DNA from: Hymenopellis radicata
Lineage: Eukaryota > Basidiomycota > Agaricomycetes > Agaricales > Physalacriaceae
Reading direction: 5' to 3'
NCBI GenBank assembly: GCA_015501595.1
Contig: JADNRX010000135.1
Location: 1-64,000 of the forward strand
Length of the DNA stretch: 64,000 nucleotides
Position numbers and translations under genes: made by a program. The notes beneath the pieces were generated by a model. The model was not told where the DNA came from, searched no databases, and was given only the letters and a program-made list of their open reading frames with translations. Of this stretch, positions 34,150-46,049 are shown one piece after another; position 1 is the first letter of the stretch; each line of letters starts with the position of its first letter.

Positions 34150-34758
34150 GGTTCGCGGATCACCAGAATCATCCGTGACGATGGGAAACACTTGTTGTTC
34201 TCCCCCTCTGCCTATGCTTCCTCCTTCCCACCGTGAATGGCATGTCCCTGTGCGCTTCCTACGGGACGAGCTATGTACGATGATTCGACGTATAAAGCCA
34301 CGGGAACTTGAAGTCAAGAGAAAAGGACTTCATAATTCGGGACCTCTTCGGAATACTCTGGTATCTAGAGTTGGCGGTCTTCCCTAGCGTGGCGGACGAT
34401 GATCCTTCGGATGTGCGCTATTTCTATAGATTGAGACTGCGGACCAATCCGTGTGAGCCACCACCTCGCTCGCAGGACAAACGATGCTCACCACTGTACT
34501 TTAGCGCGCAGTTGGACTGCGCTCTGCTACACCAGGGGGGTAGAGACAGACGCCGAGACGGCCGAGTTGATCTTGATGGGACTTGTGGTATCCGCTGCAA
34601 GGTGTCCAGGAGAAAAAGTAGAAGTGATTAAAGCGAAAAAGTCCTGGGAGTTTCGAGATCCAAGTGGTCACGGCGTGTGTATTGACTTTGAGCCACTAGA
34701 GAAGAATGGTTGGCCAGTTATGATGAGGCAGTATCTGGGAAGGTTCATTATTGAGTAG
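34150..34758 (+). pseudogene. unknown gene with two frame breaks
   Basis: Coding-like sequence runs across three frames: VPVRFLRDELCTMIRRIKP, then DFIIRDLFGILWYLELAVFP through DPSDVRYFYRLRLRTNPCEP, then VETDAETAELILMGLVVSAA to a stop after MRQYLGRFIIE. The last shift falls at a run of six G near 34538; the first is near 34320. Joined, they would form one protein of about 190 aa that I do not recognise. It may be a decayed gene, or the shifts may be sequence errors. Confidence 0.4.
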
Positions 34759-35873
34759 ATGGTTGGAAATCGGCCGGATAACTTCCGCCGGGCAGAATGC
34801 GGGTTTCGAGGATTAAAGTTACCGTATGAAGAGGAAATAGTAATATGTAGTGGATTTGATTGTCCCCAATCACGGATAGTGGCGCTGCAAATTTCGGGAA
34901 CAAGACTGGCAATCACCGAAGAGGAGGATGGTGGGGATCAAGGAGCGGCTTTGGCGGCTTCTCTTCTGATCACGATGTTAACTATTGTCCCTCCTTTAGA
35001 CCATTCATGGCAACCAAGAGTGTGTTCTCCGGGGTACGCTGTAGAAAATGTCAACCGTCGCTATAACTTCAACTTGTAAGGAAAGATCTGACCATTTGCT
35101 AGCTCACTCACCTCAATCCGTTGGGAACCTGGCTGTCCGGCTTCCCTGTGTACTCTCTGCTCTAATTGCGTCTTTCCCGCTCATCGGTATCGGCGACTCC
35201 GTTGGTTATTGCTGATTACTTGCACATGTTCGTGGTGCCACTGGAGTTGACATTGTTAGTTCTACTTGGTTCGGAACAGGAACGTCGAAGGAGTCCAGCC
35301 ATTTACGTATTCGAGAATGGTGTGTCGAGGCGTACTAGGGCTAATTCACGGCAAAGAATGATCAATTGGCACGTACAGTGACTGCAATTGATCTGTGTTT
35401 AATGTGCGCCACATGAAGCACGAAATACGGTGGGAGACTCGAACCAGGTGTCATCCGTTAACTAGGCGCATGTCCAGCATTAAAAACAGTACAGGTCCTT
35501 GGCCTGAGGTGTGGAGCATTGTTCGTAGCAGTCTCTTTGTCGGCATCTATTAGCTCCTCGTCGATCAAGAACACGCACCCTCATTGTCCGTCATTCAGAA
35601 CAATCGACCGCATTTGTTTGTACTTGAATGTACCTTCCTACTTTTATGCAATGCGATTCGGATCTGAGTGAGGTGGACTGGCATTGTTCCCAAACAGGTA
35701 ACATGCAAGTTCGTCTCTGTGGACAATCAACAAATTCTCTTTGTGCTTGGGCCTACTGTTGCTACACCGGACAACAATGATACACGCACTGCCAGACTCA
35801 TATATAATGTGCTCCGACTACACCCCCACGGTCAGCTCTCATCCGCTTCCTCGCCCGATCTTCCATTAAATCA
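34759..35873. other. no firmly supported gene
   Basis: An open stretch (34759-35079, plus) begins with an ATG directly after the previous stop and is probably trailing remnant. Near 35432 the minus strand reads GGTTCGAGTCTCCCA like a tRNA T-loop, but no tRNA folds around it. Confidence 0.35.
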
Positions 35874-36395
35874 ATGTCCAACGAGATCATGGCCACCGTA
35901 CTCTCTTCCCCAGCAAACTCCACCATCCGCACTCCAGAGCCTTCTGATGAGTCTCCAGACTTGGAGATTTGTTCGACGTGCGCTGACGCTGATGGAGAGT
36001 CTGAGAAGCTGACAGAGCATTCCCCGCATGTACTCTGCAACGAAAGGAAGGCCACGGTATCCACCGCGGACAAAGTGAAGGATTTAAAATTGTGGGTAGC
36101 AGACGTGTTCGTCGCTACCCGTTGGATACTACAAACCGAGGCCGACGACGTTCTCGAACGAGGCCCGCCCGGGTTGATTGCGCCTTCAAGGCGTGCGGGC
36201 TGCGCAGGTTCGGAGAAGAAGAAGCTTGTTAGGGAGAGGATGGACACTACGAACGATGAGGTGATCCCTCGAAAGACGGTCGGGGATAAGAGGGTGCCTT
36301 TGGGAGCTGTGGGAAATGTCGAGAAGGCGTACACGGCCAGGATAGAAACACCATCTTCGACACGCTGGCCACCAAATGTGGCAAGGTGGCTGTGA
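35874..36395 (+). CDS. hypothetical protein, 173 aa
   Basis: A single ATG-started frame (MSNEIMATVLSS) stays open for 173 codons, is rich in Ser, Glu, Asp and Thr, and ends TRWPPNVARWL. It contains DKVKDLKLWVADVFVATRW, which could form an amphipathic helix. There is no signal peptide, membrane helix or known motif. With no splice evidence or homology, it could be either a real small gene or a chance frame. Confidence 0.4.
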   Translation: MSNEIMATVLSSPANSTIRTPEPSDESPDLEICSTCADADGESEKLTEHSPHVLCNERKATVSTADKVKDLKLWVADVFVATRWILQTEADDVLERGPPGLIAPSRRAGCAGSEKKKLVRERMDTTNDEVIPRKTVGDKRVPLGAVGNVEKAYTARIETPSSTRWPPNVARWL

Positions 36396-36576
36396 AGAGG
36401 ATCATGATTAGTAGGCGACGTTCATCGATGTGTTGTATAAGGGTAGTATACCCAATCTGTGAAAGGAGTATCCCTCGCAATTCTTGAGAACATAGGTGGA
36501 TTGTCCGATAAGAAATCAATGTACACCGAACATAACAATGCAAGAACTAACATTACATTCAAGTCTCCGACTCGTT

Positions 36577-37285
36577 TCAAACAAAATAAACCTGCTCCAC
36601 AGGGCGTGTCAACAAAAGATTAAATACAGAGAGCACCATCTTATGCCGTCCTGGGTCGTCTTCAGTCGAGAACACGCTTTCCAATAATAAATGCACATAC
36701 CAAAACTGTTTTACTTCTTTCACCGCATTCGCACACTTCGTCTTGAACTTCCGCCCCCAGCCACGCTTCCGTGGCACGAGACTTCGCGTGCTCAGACTGA
36801 ATGCACGCGTCGGTGCCGGGGAAAATCCGCGGATAAAATCCATGGGCTCTTCCCGCGGTGGAGGTGCAAGATATGCTTTCAGGTCGCGCAAACTCCTCTT
36901 CCTCATCGAACCCTTGTTGCTCTGCGATGAAAAGCTGAAGCTTGATGGCGGTGTAGGGGAGCTGGTCACCGATAACACCGGCAGAGTGTCGTACGACACC
37001 ATTGCCTGTTAAAAACAGCTTTAGCAGTAGTCGCAGACGTCGAGTGGGGAAACGCACTGGGGCAAAGCTACGAAAGTTGCCATATGGATCGGCCTCTCGC
37101 ATCTCCGAGGTCTCTTCCATGTCGTCCTAGACATGGGGCAACGATTCAGACAGCCATCATGCGCATATCCGGACAGTAGAACGCACCTGATCGTTTTCAC
37201 TCCCATCAGATCCATACGCGTAGCTGTACCCCGCTGGCCCGTAGGGATGACTGCGCTTGGGCGACGATATGCGAACGGTCTGCAT
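36577..37285 (-). CDS. small basic protein, three or more exons, function unknown
   Basis: Exons 37285-37187 (33 codons, MQTVRISSPKRSHPYGPAGY...), 37126-37058 (EETSEMREADPYGNFRSFAP) and 37005 onward join in frame with clean GTGCGT...AG introns. The third exon is Ser-rich, then basic (SLVPRKRGWGRKFKTKCANA). A GTATGT just after KEVKQF suggests a further intron near 36712, so the last 40 or so residues (to the stop at 36577) may not be translated as read. No domain is recognised. The regular exon phases make it a likely real gene. Confidence 0.55.
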
Positions 37286-37368
37286 CCTATCCGCGCAAGA
37301 GCAAGGAAGATGACGGCGGGAAGAGAAATGGGACAGTGAGAAAAAGAACGCGGTGTTGTGTTTGATCA

Positions 37369-37776
37369 TCAATCAAACGGGTCGTCGACTGATGGAACGG
37401 TAAAGTCTCCGTGGCCTGGATCCCAGCTGATAGACGCGGTCATTAGGACCTGAAAGAACCTTCAAAGAGAGGTTGCGTGAGAACGAGACAGAATACTGAC
37501 GCATGCGTGTTGTGACTGAGGCGCGAAACAGTGAATGGCCACAGGAGCCGCAGGGTGACAACGTACAGCGACATAGCATAGTACATACGGATCTGAATGA
37601 ACCTTATTTGGTCCCTGGGAAAGCAGGTAAGTCTATATCAGCGATCTGATCCCAACGTAAATTACAGCGACTGACGGAAATGACATGGTGCGCATGGGGA
37701 AGCGATGAGGATGCACCTATCCGTATTCCTCGGCTCACCGAGATCGTTTGTAACGCTCCGTGATATTGACAGACAT
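37369..37776 (-). CDS. very small three-exon protein (78 aa)
   Basis: Exons 37776-37739, 37614-37497 and 37449-37369 add to 79 codons exactly, each junction using a good GT-AG pair. The product starts MSVNITERYKRSRDQIRFIQ, has a hydrophobic centre (MYYAMSLYVVTLRLLWPF) and ends HGDFTVPSVDDPFD. This could be a small membrane protein with one helix. I do not recognise it. The single-exon alternatives are shorter and less natural, so I favour the spliced model. It lies 84 bases upstream of the next gene on the same strand. Confidence 0.5.
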
Positions 37777-38117
37777 CCAACTGCAGCAACTTACAGAGAT
37801 ACCAACGAACATCAACGTGCGTCAAGGTCACGATTTGCTCATGACAAGGACAGAAGGAGGTGATTGAAGACCAAACAGATACCATTGTTGGTTCGGAGTC
37901 GTCCAGAAGGGAAACAAGGAACCTGTCCGGACCCTCTGCTCCTCAATACCGAGCAGCATTTCTTCGAGGTATCACGGACAGAGACTCGCGCGCTCCGACG
38001 ATCTGTCATGGACTATTTCAAGTTACTCTGCCTCAAGCAAATCCAAGTCGTAAGATATGCATACTAATACATGGGAGGAACAGTGTAAATACATCCTAGG
38101 AGCAAGGATCAAAATGT

Positions 38118-39104
<987 letters not shown>

Positions 39105-40517
39105 AGATGCGAAAAGTGGTCTACCAGGAGCGCTAAGGGGTTAAAAGTGGGAGTGGCGGGCGTGCAGGTGCTTGTAGACGAGGGTGCGAGGCAAGGTTCG
39201 AATGTTTGAAACGTGGCATGCCCCAAAACCCTGTTTCTCACGCTCGTGCCATGCGGATTTCCAGCCGTTTGTGATCTGGAAGTTTGCTTTCCCTTTTTTT
39301 CGCCACCTTGCCTCACTTGCACTGCGTAGTTTTCGATCTGTGAGGGGTATTTAACGTTGTCTGCTATTGCTTACGCATTTCCTGGCATTTTAGGACGTCT
39401 GGATAGCCTAGGAAAGCGGGTCGTTTTGAACTGGCTGTCGCTTGGAAGTTTCCTTTTTGGGACAGCGCATAGCCACACCACATTCTCAGGTGTTGGCGAC
39501 GTGGCGCCACCAGTAACTGTACCGAAGCTAGCGGCATCAAAGGCCTCAGATGTGAAACGTACTGGCCGACGACCATCGTAAGGTAGGCGCGTGTTTTACC
39601 GAACTTAAAACCTGAGATTGCCGTGATATTCATCATCGTTATAGATCTAGCTAACGCCAATTTTTATGGTAGTATCTGTTGAGCCGATCTACGAACCTAT
39701 TTCAGCGCATCTTCAACCTAGAAGAAAAATGAATTATGTTCCATTGAATTTGTTCTTTAGCGCAGATTCATGGTTGACAAGCAGCGCCGAAATGGCCTGA
39801 CAATCAAGCTGTCATCGACGAGAGCCTGTCTCGATGACCGGATGTGGGGAATCTTGACACCCATTTGGACCGTTCGAACACCGACACGGTACAGTGCTTC
39901 GAACATGGACCGAATAGTGATGGCATCCGAAGTGAGGCGACTTGGCGATAGCACTGACGGATCGGAAAACTGTCTGTACTTGAACTCGATGTGAATAACG
40001 AGTCTCCTGAAGAGCATTCAGCGCCCCGAAGTCGAATCCGGATCTGCCGGGAAACCCAGGATGCATTGCAAGAGGTTGTTAATGTTAGAGGAAAGGAAAT
40101 TTACTCGGCTCGGTTGAGCATTCCTAATGGACAGCTGTTGCAGAGCCAGCGTCTTCTTCAGAGTCTTCGGAGTTGTCCTCGAACTCTGTAAGCCGAGGCC
40201 ACATGTGCTCGAGGCCACATGTGCTCGAGACGTCGGAGAGATGATGGAGCATCGTCAAATACCCGAGAGGCGTGGTCCCTCACAGCAGAAGGGTTTCCAC
40301 GGATTGTAAGATCTCGAAGTAGGGGAATATTGCGCTCGAAGTTGGCTCGAAGGCACTGAGGCATTGGTGGAATGCAAGATGAAACGCTCCTTTGTTCGTG
40401 TTTGCTGTACGGTCATGTGACCTATGCTCGACTTGCCTTTCCCCGTCATGTCTTTAAAAGTGTCGCAGCCCATAAGACGGATAGAAGCGCTCGACGTGTG
40501 CTCCTTCAATCCAGGCC
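39105..40517. other. H3 upstream region, then no supported gene
   Basis: The first 300 bases should carry the H3 promoter. From about 39,600 on, short open stretches occur on both strands without continuity. At about 40195-40226 the word CGAGGCCACATGTGCTCGAG is partly repeated in tandem. Confidence 0.35.
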
Positions 40518-40757
40518 TTATCTGTAATACTTACCTTCCTGGTTAGGTTCTGGGTCTACGACTCCATATTTATGACTGACACGGGGAATCATCGCTTTTC
40601 GTGTCAATTGAAACTCGCCAACTTGCCCATTGTCCATCGCAGCCTGGACGTACTCGCACAGTTGCGCCACCACCTCGGGAGTAGAAGGATCCATTGCACC
40701 TCCTCCGACAGGCAAGCACCGCGGACCAGGCACATATTGGGCGCGGAGCCAATCCAT
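40518..40757 (-). CDS. exon-like open stretch, unrecognised
   Basis: An ATG at 40757 opens a frame reading MDWLRAQYVPGPRCLP, then STPEVVAQLCEYVQAAMDNG, then VSHKYGVVDPEPNQEG, followed directly by GTAAGTATT, a good splice donor. No convincing downstream exon was found; the next 700 bases are broken by stops. It is either the first exon of a gene I could not follow or a remnant. Confidence 0.3.
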   Translation of the reverse strand: MDWLRAQYVPGPRCLPVGGGAMDPSTPEVVAQLCEYVQAAMDNGQVGEFQLTRKAMIPRVSHKYGVVDPEPNQEGKYYR

Positions 40758-40869
40758 GCTAGAAATATCGTTTCGACAACCATCTCACTATACGACCTCG
40801 TGTCGGAGATCGTTGTATGCTAGCCGTCATCCCGCCGTCCCGCTCTCCAACCGTCTCAGCCATTGAGAG

Positions 40870-42480
40870 ACAATGATCGTTTTCGCGTCCAAGTTAACTG
40901 CTTTTCAGGCCAGCCACGATTATACTCTGGATGGACTACCCCCACGTATTCGGGTGTACAGAGCGCATCTTCCCTCCCGTCGAGACGGCGCTCGGTTCTA
41001 AGTGATGGAGGAGAGATATTGCGGCGTATGATAAATCACGTTGGAGATGAGACATTGAGTAGTAGTAGTAGTATGTTTATTTCACATTCTTCTTCTTCTT
41101 CGTCATTCTCACACCTGTCAGGCCTTCACAGCACTCGTCTGCAGGCATTTGAACGACTAGCATGGTCTATTATTATCCGTACGTAGCTCCATGAACGCCG
41201 TGTACAACTCTCTCCGAAGGACACCTTATTACCATTACCTCTAGCTCCGCCATCTTCCTCATCTTTCTCCGTGCCACTTTCATCTCTCCAGTGAACGTTC
41301 GCATGCACGACACCAAAACCTTCCCACCGCCGCACCCGCTCGCACTCAAAGTTTGCAGTGAGTCGCACACTTCCACAGCATGCCCTCACCGAGACTGGTT
41401 GTTGGAACCCTGTCCGGTGCGCGTTTCCCGAATTCAAGGTGGCTTTACTTGTTCTGAATCGGTTTAAAAGTGCTACTGTAATGACACCACTTAGTGCCAA
41501 CCCTTCGCTTTGTGATTCCCTTCAAAAATTTCATGTGCTGCACAGTTTGGGTGGATGTTTTCTTTTAACTACAACCATCTGCTAACAGCTTTTAAAGGTG
41601 GTGTCCGTCTCCTCTTTTGTCCCGTTATTGTAATTTTTGGGTTGTGGCTCTATGGACGTACCTCGAGGTCATGAAGATCACGCCACTCGAGTCTTTTGAG
41701 GAACGGAACAAAGGATGCTAGTAACAAGCACACTGGAGCCGAGAGCCCAGACACGAGCTTACGGTTATTAAGGTCAGTAGACCTCGTCTTTTAGCTTCCT
41801 TCTTCAATCTGATGCTATCGCCATGAGCAGGGATTGCGTTGACCTCCGTAACGCTGCATTACGGATTCTCATGTATCATCTAAACAACGTAGTCAACTTG
41901 TCCTGACGCGGATCCGTTGAAACGGTCGTGCTTGTCTTTCGGTGAACCCTCTATGCAACAAGCGTCTCCCAGTCGCCAGCGAGAATATAGATGTAGTAGT
42001 TCGCCTTGGCCTCTGTTTATATACCACAGTGGTTGATCCCAATTGATGCGTGATTCTGTAGTGCCTGCAACTTCTCAATTCAGAGATATGGGGAGGCCCG
42101 CCGGATTCACGTCGAGGAGCAGAGCCAGATTGAGAGCGGGGGAAAGACGGAGATGATATGTATGTCTGTAAGTCGGACTATGCAGCAAGCCGGGAGCTTG
42201 TTGTCCTTTTCAAATGTTCTACCTCTCACATACGGATAAGCTTTGATGACCCAATGCTTGTGTTTGGGACTCCACGGATTGCAAACCGTGCCATACAAGT
42301 GCTCAGTGAAAGTACGATTCCTCCCGTCTCTAAAAATCATCAACGGCTACTACTAAAGCGACGCTGCTAGCTCGACCACAGCCTGACCACCAAGCCAGCC
42401 ATCAGAAAATCGAGGGACAATGCAGAGCATCGAAGGAAAAGGGCTTGTGGGGGCACTACGTGATCCTCGTACGTGCATTG
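40870..42480. other. no supported gene; microsatellites
   Basis: Contains AGT repeats at about 41058-41077 and TTC repeats at about 41088-41102, and no continuous coding signal. Confidence 0.4.
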
Positions 42481-42489
42481 GCATTGAAT

Positions 42490-43110
42490 GCGCCTGCTAC
42501 AAGTCCAGATAACATTCATCAGAATCAGCGCCTCTGGAAGAAAATTCACCCACCCCTGTATTCTCGCGCACTCGGAATCCTCCCGGCGTCCTCGTTACTA
42601 CGTGTGCGCAGGTGTTGAATCAGCCTTACGCAGTTGCTCAGGATTGGCTAAACCGACAGATGGATGGGGTCGACACGCTCGGCTACCTCTGGGCGGTGTT
42701 CAGATTGAAATCAGGGCTCGATCCTACTGGAGAGCTCATCACAACGTGGGCACAGAGCCTTGGTCTTGATCCTCATGTTGTGCAGGAGTGGGTCGAAGAG
42801 CAAGAGAGTCCGAGTCATATCTCTATTGGCATGATGTCCTCGTTCAGACAAGGGCACGCTCCGCCACCCCCGCAGTTATCTCCCCATCGCCCATCTGTTG
42901 AAGGACTTGAGATCGACGCAGCTCATACCTTCCCCTCAAACTCCTGCCGCGACACGATGAGACGCACGAAGAGATCGTTCCGGCGGAACTTTTGCACCAG
43001 GAAACTCCCGTATCCTCCACTCTCCCCATTCATTGTCATGCTACCACCTGTCGCATTTTGTCTTGCTATATTCTTGCTTTCCATTCGCTTTCCGTCTTCA
43101 ATCCTTTGAT
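42490..43110 (+). CDS. hypothetical protein, exon-like
   Basis: A frame open from about 42511 reads VLNQPYAVAQDWLNRQMDGV, then DTLGYLWAVFRLKSGLDPTG, then ITTWAQSLGLDPHVVQEWVE, followed by a basic patch (MRRTKRSFRRNF) and a stop at about 43109. There is no ATG at the front, and an AG acceptor near 42510 would fit a spliced exon. The composition looks coding up to about 42970 and less so after. No family is recognised. The helix-like DPTGELITTWAQSLGLDP stretch could be a DNA-binding helix, but that is a guess. Confidence 0.35.
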
Positions 43111-43566
43111 ACAGTGTATTACTTTCATCTTTTGGAACTCCGAACTGCTACATGTACAGTACACTTCTACTACGTTGTGTATTCTAATTGCAGAGCTGAC
43201 ACCGCTATGATATTTTGGGCGGTTCTTTTCTACCATGGCGTGGATCCGGCTGTGTCACGACCTGCTACTGTACAGCGCGTCGAACACGAGTCGTTGAGTC
43301 GTAGTAGGAAGCCCGTGTGCCGAAGGTGGATTCCGAATCGGGAACGATCAACTCGCCGAAGAAAACTTCTCCACTACGAAGCTGAATGTAAGTATGTTTA
43401 CTGGGGCTCACAATAACGATGTACGATACTGGAATCTGCTTTCATTGATCTACCGTTGGTTGATCGCACCATTATGCAAAGTGCGACAGTAAATAGATGG
43501 ATGATAAATTTATAGCGTAGATTTAGGAGTCATGCGAGAGAGGTACCCAAAACAAGCACGTCAACG

Positions 43567-44180
43567 TTACTTTGCCGTTCCATCGATTGCTACATCTTCT
43601 TCCATATCATCTCCTTCCACAAAATTGAACCGGTGGACTGTCTGTGGAAACAAGTCCTCCCACCAAATCTCGAATGCGTCTAGCACAGCTCGAGTCAGAC
43701 GCAACTTCGGGAACGAGCAAAGATAAACTGTGATGCGCTCTGCCACAAGCGGACTCTTGGATGCCAGTAACTCATCTAGCGCCTCCCATGCAACCCTATC
43801 CTCGGATGTAAAGGGTAAAAGATCGGGTTCATCGCTAAATCATTGCAGAGGAATCAAAATGGTTATGCTCAACATTTCCAGTGTGTGCTGCAACGTCTCT
43901 AGCGAACGTATCTGCCAATACGTCAAGCTGCGATTCTTCAGCTCAAAGTGGGTCTCATCCAAGTGCAAGTCCAGGGCGATATCGAAAAAATGATGGTCCG
44001 TTTGGGGTGCAAATCGCAGTGGCGGAAGGTAGATCCCGTTATCGGGAGCTGGAAGACCGTCAATAGCCTCTCTGAGAAGTACTAGGAAGCTGACTAACCA
44101 GTCATGCCCCGCATCGCCAGGCCATTACTTCGGTTAAGCAAGTTCTGAACCCGTTGTGGCAGGTTGATGTCCATAGCCTC
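43567..44180 (-). pseudogene. truncated F-box-type/LRR-like gene
   Basis: The minus strand reads MDINLPQRVQNLLNRSN, then after a 1-nt shift LVSFLVLLREAIDGLPAPDN, ALDLHLDETHFELKNRSLTY, ETLQHTLEMLSITILIPLQ, an in-frame TGA, FSDEPDLLPFTSEDRVAWEA, LDAFEIWWEDLFPQTVHRF and finally EEDVAIDGTAK with a stop at 43567. The Leu spacing is reminiscent of Agaricomycete F-box proteins. The 5' part is lost where the element at 44203 begins. One frameshift, one nonsense codon and the truncation make it a pseudogene. Confidence 0.6.
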
Positions 44181-44202
44181 AATATGAGGGATGACAAAAA
44201 CC

Positions 44203-44736
44203 GTACTATTAGTTATTTGTTAACGACTGAATTCGGTACCGTTTTCAGTTATTATGCTGTGCTTGCAATTTTTTCGACAAAAAACAACTAAAATCGGTAC
44301 CCCTTGTACAGAATGACTAGAATTGGAACGGTACGTGCGCCGGACCCGCTATTTCCTTATTTGGTAGGACGAAGGGTCCCCGATGTGGCGCAGTTTGTGG
44401 TGATTGATGTATTCCGGTTAGGATTGGGTTAGGTTGGTTATGCGGGAGGTTAGGGTAGGTTGGTGACGCTTCGGCGCGCGCTAGCGCGCCCTACAGAAGC
44501 CTAAGTTCTCGGGGTTAGGGGTTCGGGTTCGGGGTTCGGGTGGTGGGGATATATCTTCTCGGGGGTCTGGGGTCTCCCCAGCACTTGGTTCAGGCATTTC
44601 CGCTCACTGGGTCAGCCCGGACAGTGCGTCGGGAGGTGCTGTACCAATTTCAGTCATCGGGATCCCGCCGAAGCCCTGTCTCCCCGATTTCAGTCATTTT
44701 ACACATTTCAGTCAATGTACATAATAACTAATAGTA
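44203..44736. mobile_element. short inverted-repeat element (534 bp)
   Basis: GTACTATTAGTTAT at the left is matched by ATAACTAATAGTAC at the right. TGACTGAAAT-like words also sit inside both ends. The interior is G-rich (GGGTTAGGTTGG..., GGGGTTCGGGTGG) and contains the GGCGCGCGCTAGCGCGCC palindrome. It is non-coding and probably a MITE of a different family. No unambiguous target duplication. Confidence 0.5.
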
Positions 44737-44814
44737 CGTATTGTGTATATACTCCCTCAATATCGACCTCAACACTGTCCATAGACTGGATTATCCCAGA
44801 GGTGGACAATAGGT

Positions 44815-45495
44815 CTAGCAAGTAGCCCCTTGGAAGGGCGGCCCGGGAGGTAAACTACCACTGTCATCCTCCTGGAGAGTGAGCGTATCGATCTCCAAAG
44901 GCCTCGTGAGGCCTGCCAGTGAGACACCAAACTCGGCACACGTCGCGGCATCTCGAAAGTCCAGTACTCGATGCGGGCTTCGAGATGTGGAGTCGACAAG
45001 GCGCAGTTCGCAGAACCTGACGTCGGGCTGTGACCCTACAGGAAGCGCACAAAGAAGGGCTGCCACGATTCGAAGGGATGCCATACTGTCCAGGAAAGTC
45101 ACGGCAGTTAACGATTTGGAGGAGAGAAACGTCCGGCGCAAAATCTGGGACTCGACAACTCGGAAGTCGACGCCTTGAAAGTAGAGTATATCAAGGTTGT
45201 CCATTCCCGAAACAGTCTCCAAAAGGTCCTTGTGGCGCGAGGAAGTTGGAGGGCACTCAAAGTGACCAACGTCGCTCAGATGCAGTTCTTTGACAGCGAG
45301 TTTGATAGGTGGTGCGCGTCTGACGATATCGAGAAACTGGCTGAGCGGTCCTGCCGGCTCTGCAGTGAGTCTGACTGCCCTGAAGAGATGCTTCCTGATG
45401 CGCTTCTGCGCCTCTGGCCACCAGATCATGGAAGCGCTGAACGCCTTCAGCGTAGCGTGCGCGTCATCGATTTCCGCGAGCTCATCAATGATCAT
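44815..45495 (-). CDS. F-box/LRR-like protein, 5' end unresolved
   Basis: A frame from ATG 45495 encodes 226 aa ending LPPGPPFQGATC. It starts MIIDELAEIDDAHATLKAFS, and the frame continues upstream as VELDIPLELKDMIIDEL, which matches the F-box opening (L-x-x-E-L...I-I-D-x-L). Leu-rich segments VKELHLSDVGHFE, LDILYFQGVDFR and LTAVTFLDSMASLR follow. The in-frame start lies further upstream, where a TAG at about 45558 or an intron ending CCCTAG interrupts. Fungal F-box proteins recruit substrates to SCF ubiquitin ligases. Confidence 0.5.
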   Translation of the reverse strand: MIIDELAEIDDAHATLKAFSASMIWWPEAQKRIRKHLFRAVRLTAEPAGPLSQFLDIVRRAPPIKLAVKELHLSDVGHFECPPTSSRHKDLLETVSGMDNLDILYFQGVDFRVVESQILRRTFLSSKSLTAVTFLDSMASLRIVAALLCALPVGSQPDVRFCELRLVDSTSRSPHRVLDFRDAATCAEFGVSLAGLTRPLEIDTLTLQEDDSGSLPPGPPFQGATC

Positions 45496-45559
45496 GTCTT
45501 TAAGTTCAAGGGGAATATCGAGCTCGACATAGCGATGACCATGACTAGGGAGAAAATGC

Positions 45560-46049
45560 TAGCATGAAAACGTCAACGAACAAGATAGACAGGAAAAGAA
45601 CAGATATCCGTACGTGAATGGAAGGCATGGCGAGGGCAGAGTTCATATGGTACAAGTCGTGGTCGACGATATTTATCGAAATCATACATTGGGGTCGCGA
45701 AGACAATGAGAAGGATGAAAACAATAGAAAGGACAGCTCGCGCATGCGATCAACAATAGCGTGTGAATGAAATGCACGGTGTATTCATGCTAGGACCAAA
45801 AAACGAAACAATAAGAAGAGGATGGCAAGAGTGGGAACGACGCGCGTGACCGTCCTGATGGAGCAAGCCGAAACAATATTCTGGCGTTACGCGGAAGGAA
45901 ACACACAGATCAGGAAGCAAGGTTGGCACAATCAGTGCACTCTATAACGCTCTGCGTGTTCAGAAAGAACGATCCGGGAATACCGAGACCTCCGCCGCCG
46001 TCGACAACAACGATCATATTTCCACTTTGAATCTGCCCTCCCTTCATGA
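45560..46049. other. intergenic, no supported gene
   Basis: Nothing beyond short hydrophobic open stretches without splice support. Confidence 0.4.

Noticed and set aside
35415..35480. tRNA-like sequence on the minus strand (GGTTCGAGTCTCCCA)
   Set aside because: The T-loop word is present, but the flanking stem does not pair and no acceptor or anticodon stem can be formed. At most a tRNA-derived scrap.
44500..44560. Telomere-like TTAGGG run
   Set aside because: GGGGTTAGGGGTTCGGG occurs once within a G-rich inverted-repeat element and is not a tandem TTAGGG array.
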